NCBI GenBank assembly: GCA_019594025.1
Contig: JAFDUB010000015.1
Span: 1 to 22,107 of the forward strand
Direction of reading: 5' to 3'
Source: Thermoplasmata archaeon
GTDB taxonomy: Archaea; Thermoplasmatota; Thermoplasmata; Halarchaeoplasmatales; Halarchaeoplasmataceae
DNA: 22,107 nucleotides
Shown piece by piece: positions 22,033 through 22,107 of this stretch. Position 1 is the first letter of the stretch. Each line of letters begins with the position of its first letter. The position numbers and the translations under genes were made by a program. Below the pieces are notes generated by a model. The model did not search any database. It was not told where the DNA came from and saw only the letters and a list, made by a program, of their open reading frames with translations.

Positions 22033-22107
22033 ATGGGATTATCTAACGAAGATGTCCGGAAAATAATAGCGTACGTGACAAAACATGGTTTATCCACTCG
22101 TTACGCA
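22033..22107 (+). CDS. N-terminal fragment of an unidentified protein, cut by the window edge
   Basis: Twenty-five codons are visible, beginning MGLSNEDVRKIIAYVTKHGL and continuing STRYA. The spacing of hydrophobic residues and the HGLSTRYA ending look like the first helices of a helix-turn-helix, as at the start of some archaeal IS-element integrases and regulators. That is a guess from a short piece. A TATA-like box at the right distance supports a real start at the ATG. Confidence 0.45.
   Translation, partial: MGLSNEDVRKIIAYVTKHGLSTRYA

Overview
The window is archaeal, most likely from a euryarchaeal-grade lineage. The evidence is gene content: both parts of a PolD large subunit (DP2), FEN-1, archaeal-type DnaG, an archaeal Sm-like protein, KptA and KaiC/RAD55-family ATPases. 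Expression signals agree: many first genes have a TATA-like box about 26 bp before a start with little or no leader, while downstream genes carry AGGTGA(T) Shine-Dalgarno sites. A thermoplasmatal or other uncultured euryarchaeon is possible, but the sequence alone does not settle this. No rRNA, tRNA, CRISPR array or complete mobile element was found, and no gene-free stretch exceeds 300 bp.

Layout. Positions 1-82 hold the start of an unidentified minus-strand gene. Positions 234-3516 encode DP2, split into two overlapping reading frames at a run of eight Gs; one G fewer would restore an intact protein of about 1093 residues. Convergent with it is a three-gene minus-strand operon (6077-3518): a RecA-like protein with a ruined P-loop, a KaiC-like ATPase with an intact one, and FEN-1. 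Next come kptA (+) and an Sm-like protein (-), which overlap tail to tail, a large TPR protein (-), and a minus-strand set of thiD, an ABC ATPase and an ABC-2 permease.

From 11219 the plus strand carries a family 2 glycosyltransferase, a UDP-N-acetylhexosamine-type dehydrogenase, a small two-helix membrane protein with a Gln/Pro repeat tail, and a DASS/SLC13 anion transporter. These are followed by a tightly overlapping trio: a threonine-synthase-like PLP enzyme, a DUF1611 P-loop protein and a GNAT acetyltransferase. The minus strand then carries pyruvate,phosphate dikinase and the DnaG primase-like protein. The right edge starts an unidentified plus-strand gene behind a 262-bp intergenic region with a pair of inverted 14-bp repeats.

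How it fits together. The ends are informational: DP2, FEN-1 and DnaG act in or near replication and RNA processing, and the KaiC-like pair is wired into the FEN-1 operon. The middle is metabolic and envelope-related. The least understood unit is the PLP enzyme / DUF1611 / GNAT trio beside an anion transporter. It looks like an amino-acid or carboxylate modification pathway, but its substrate cannot be read from the sequence.
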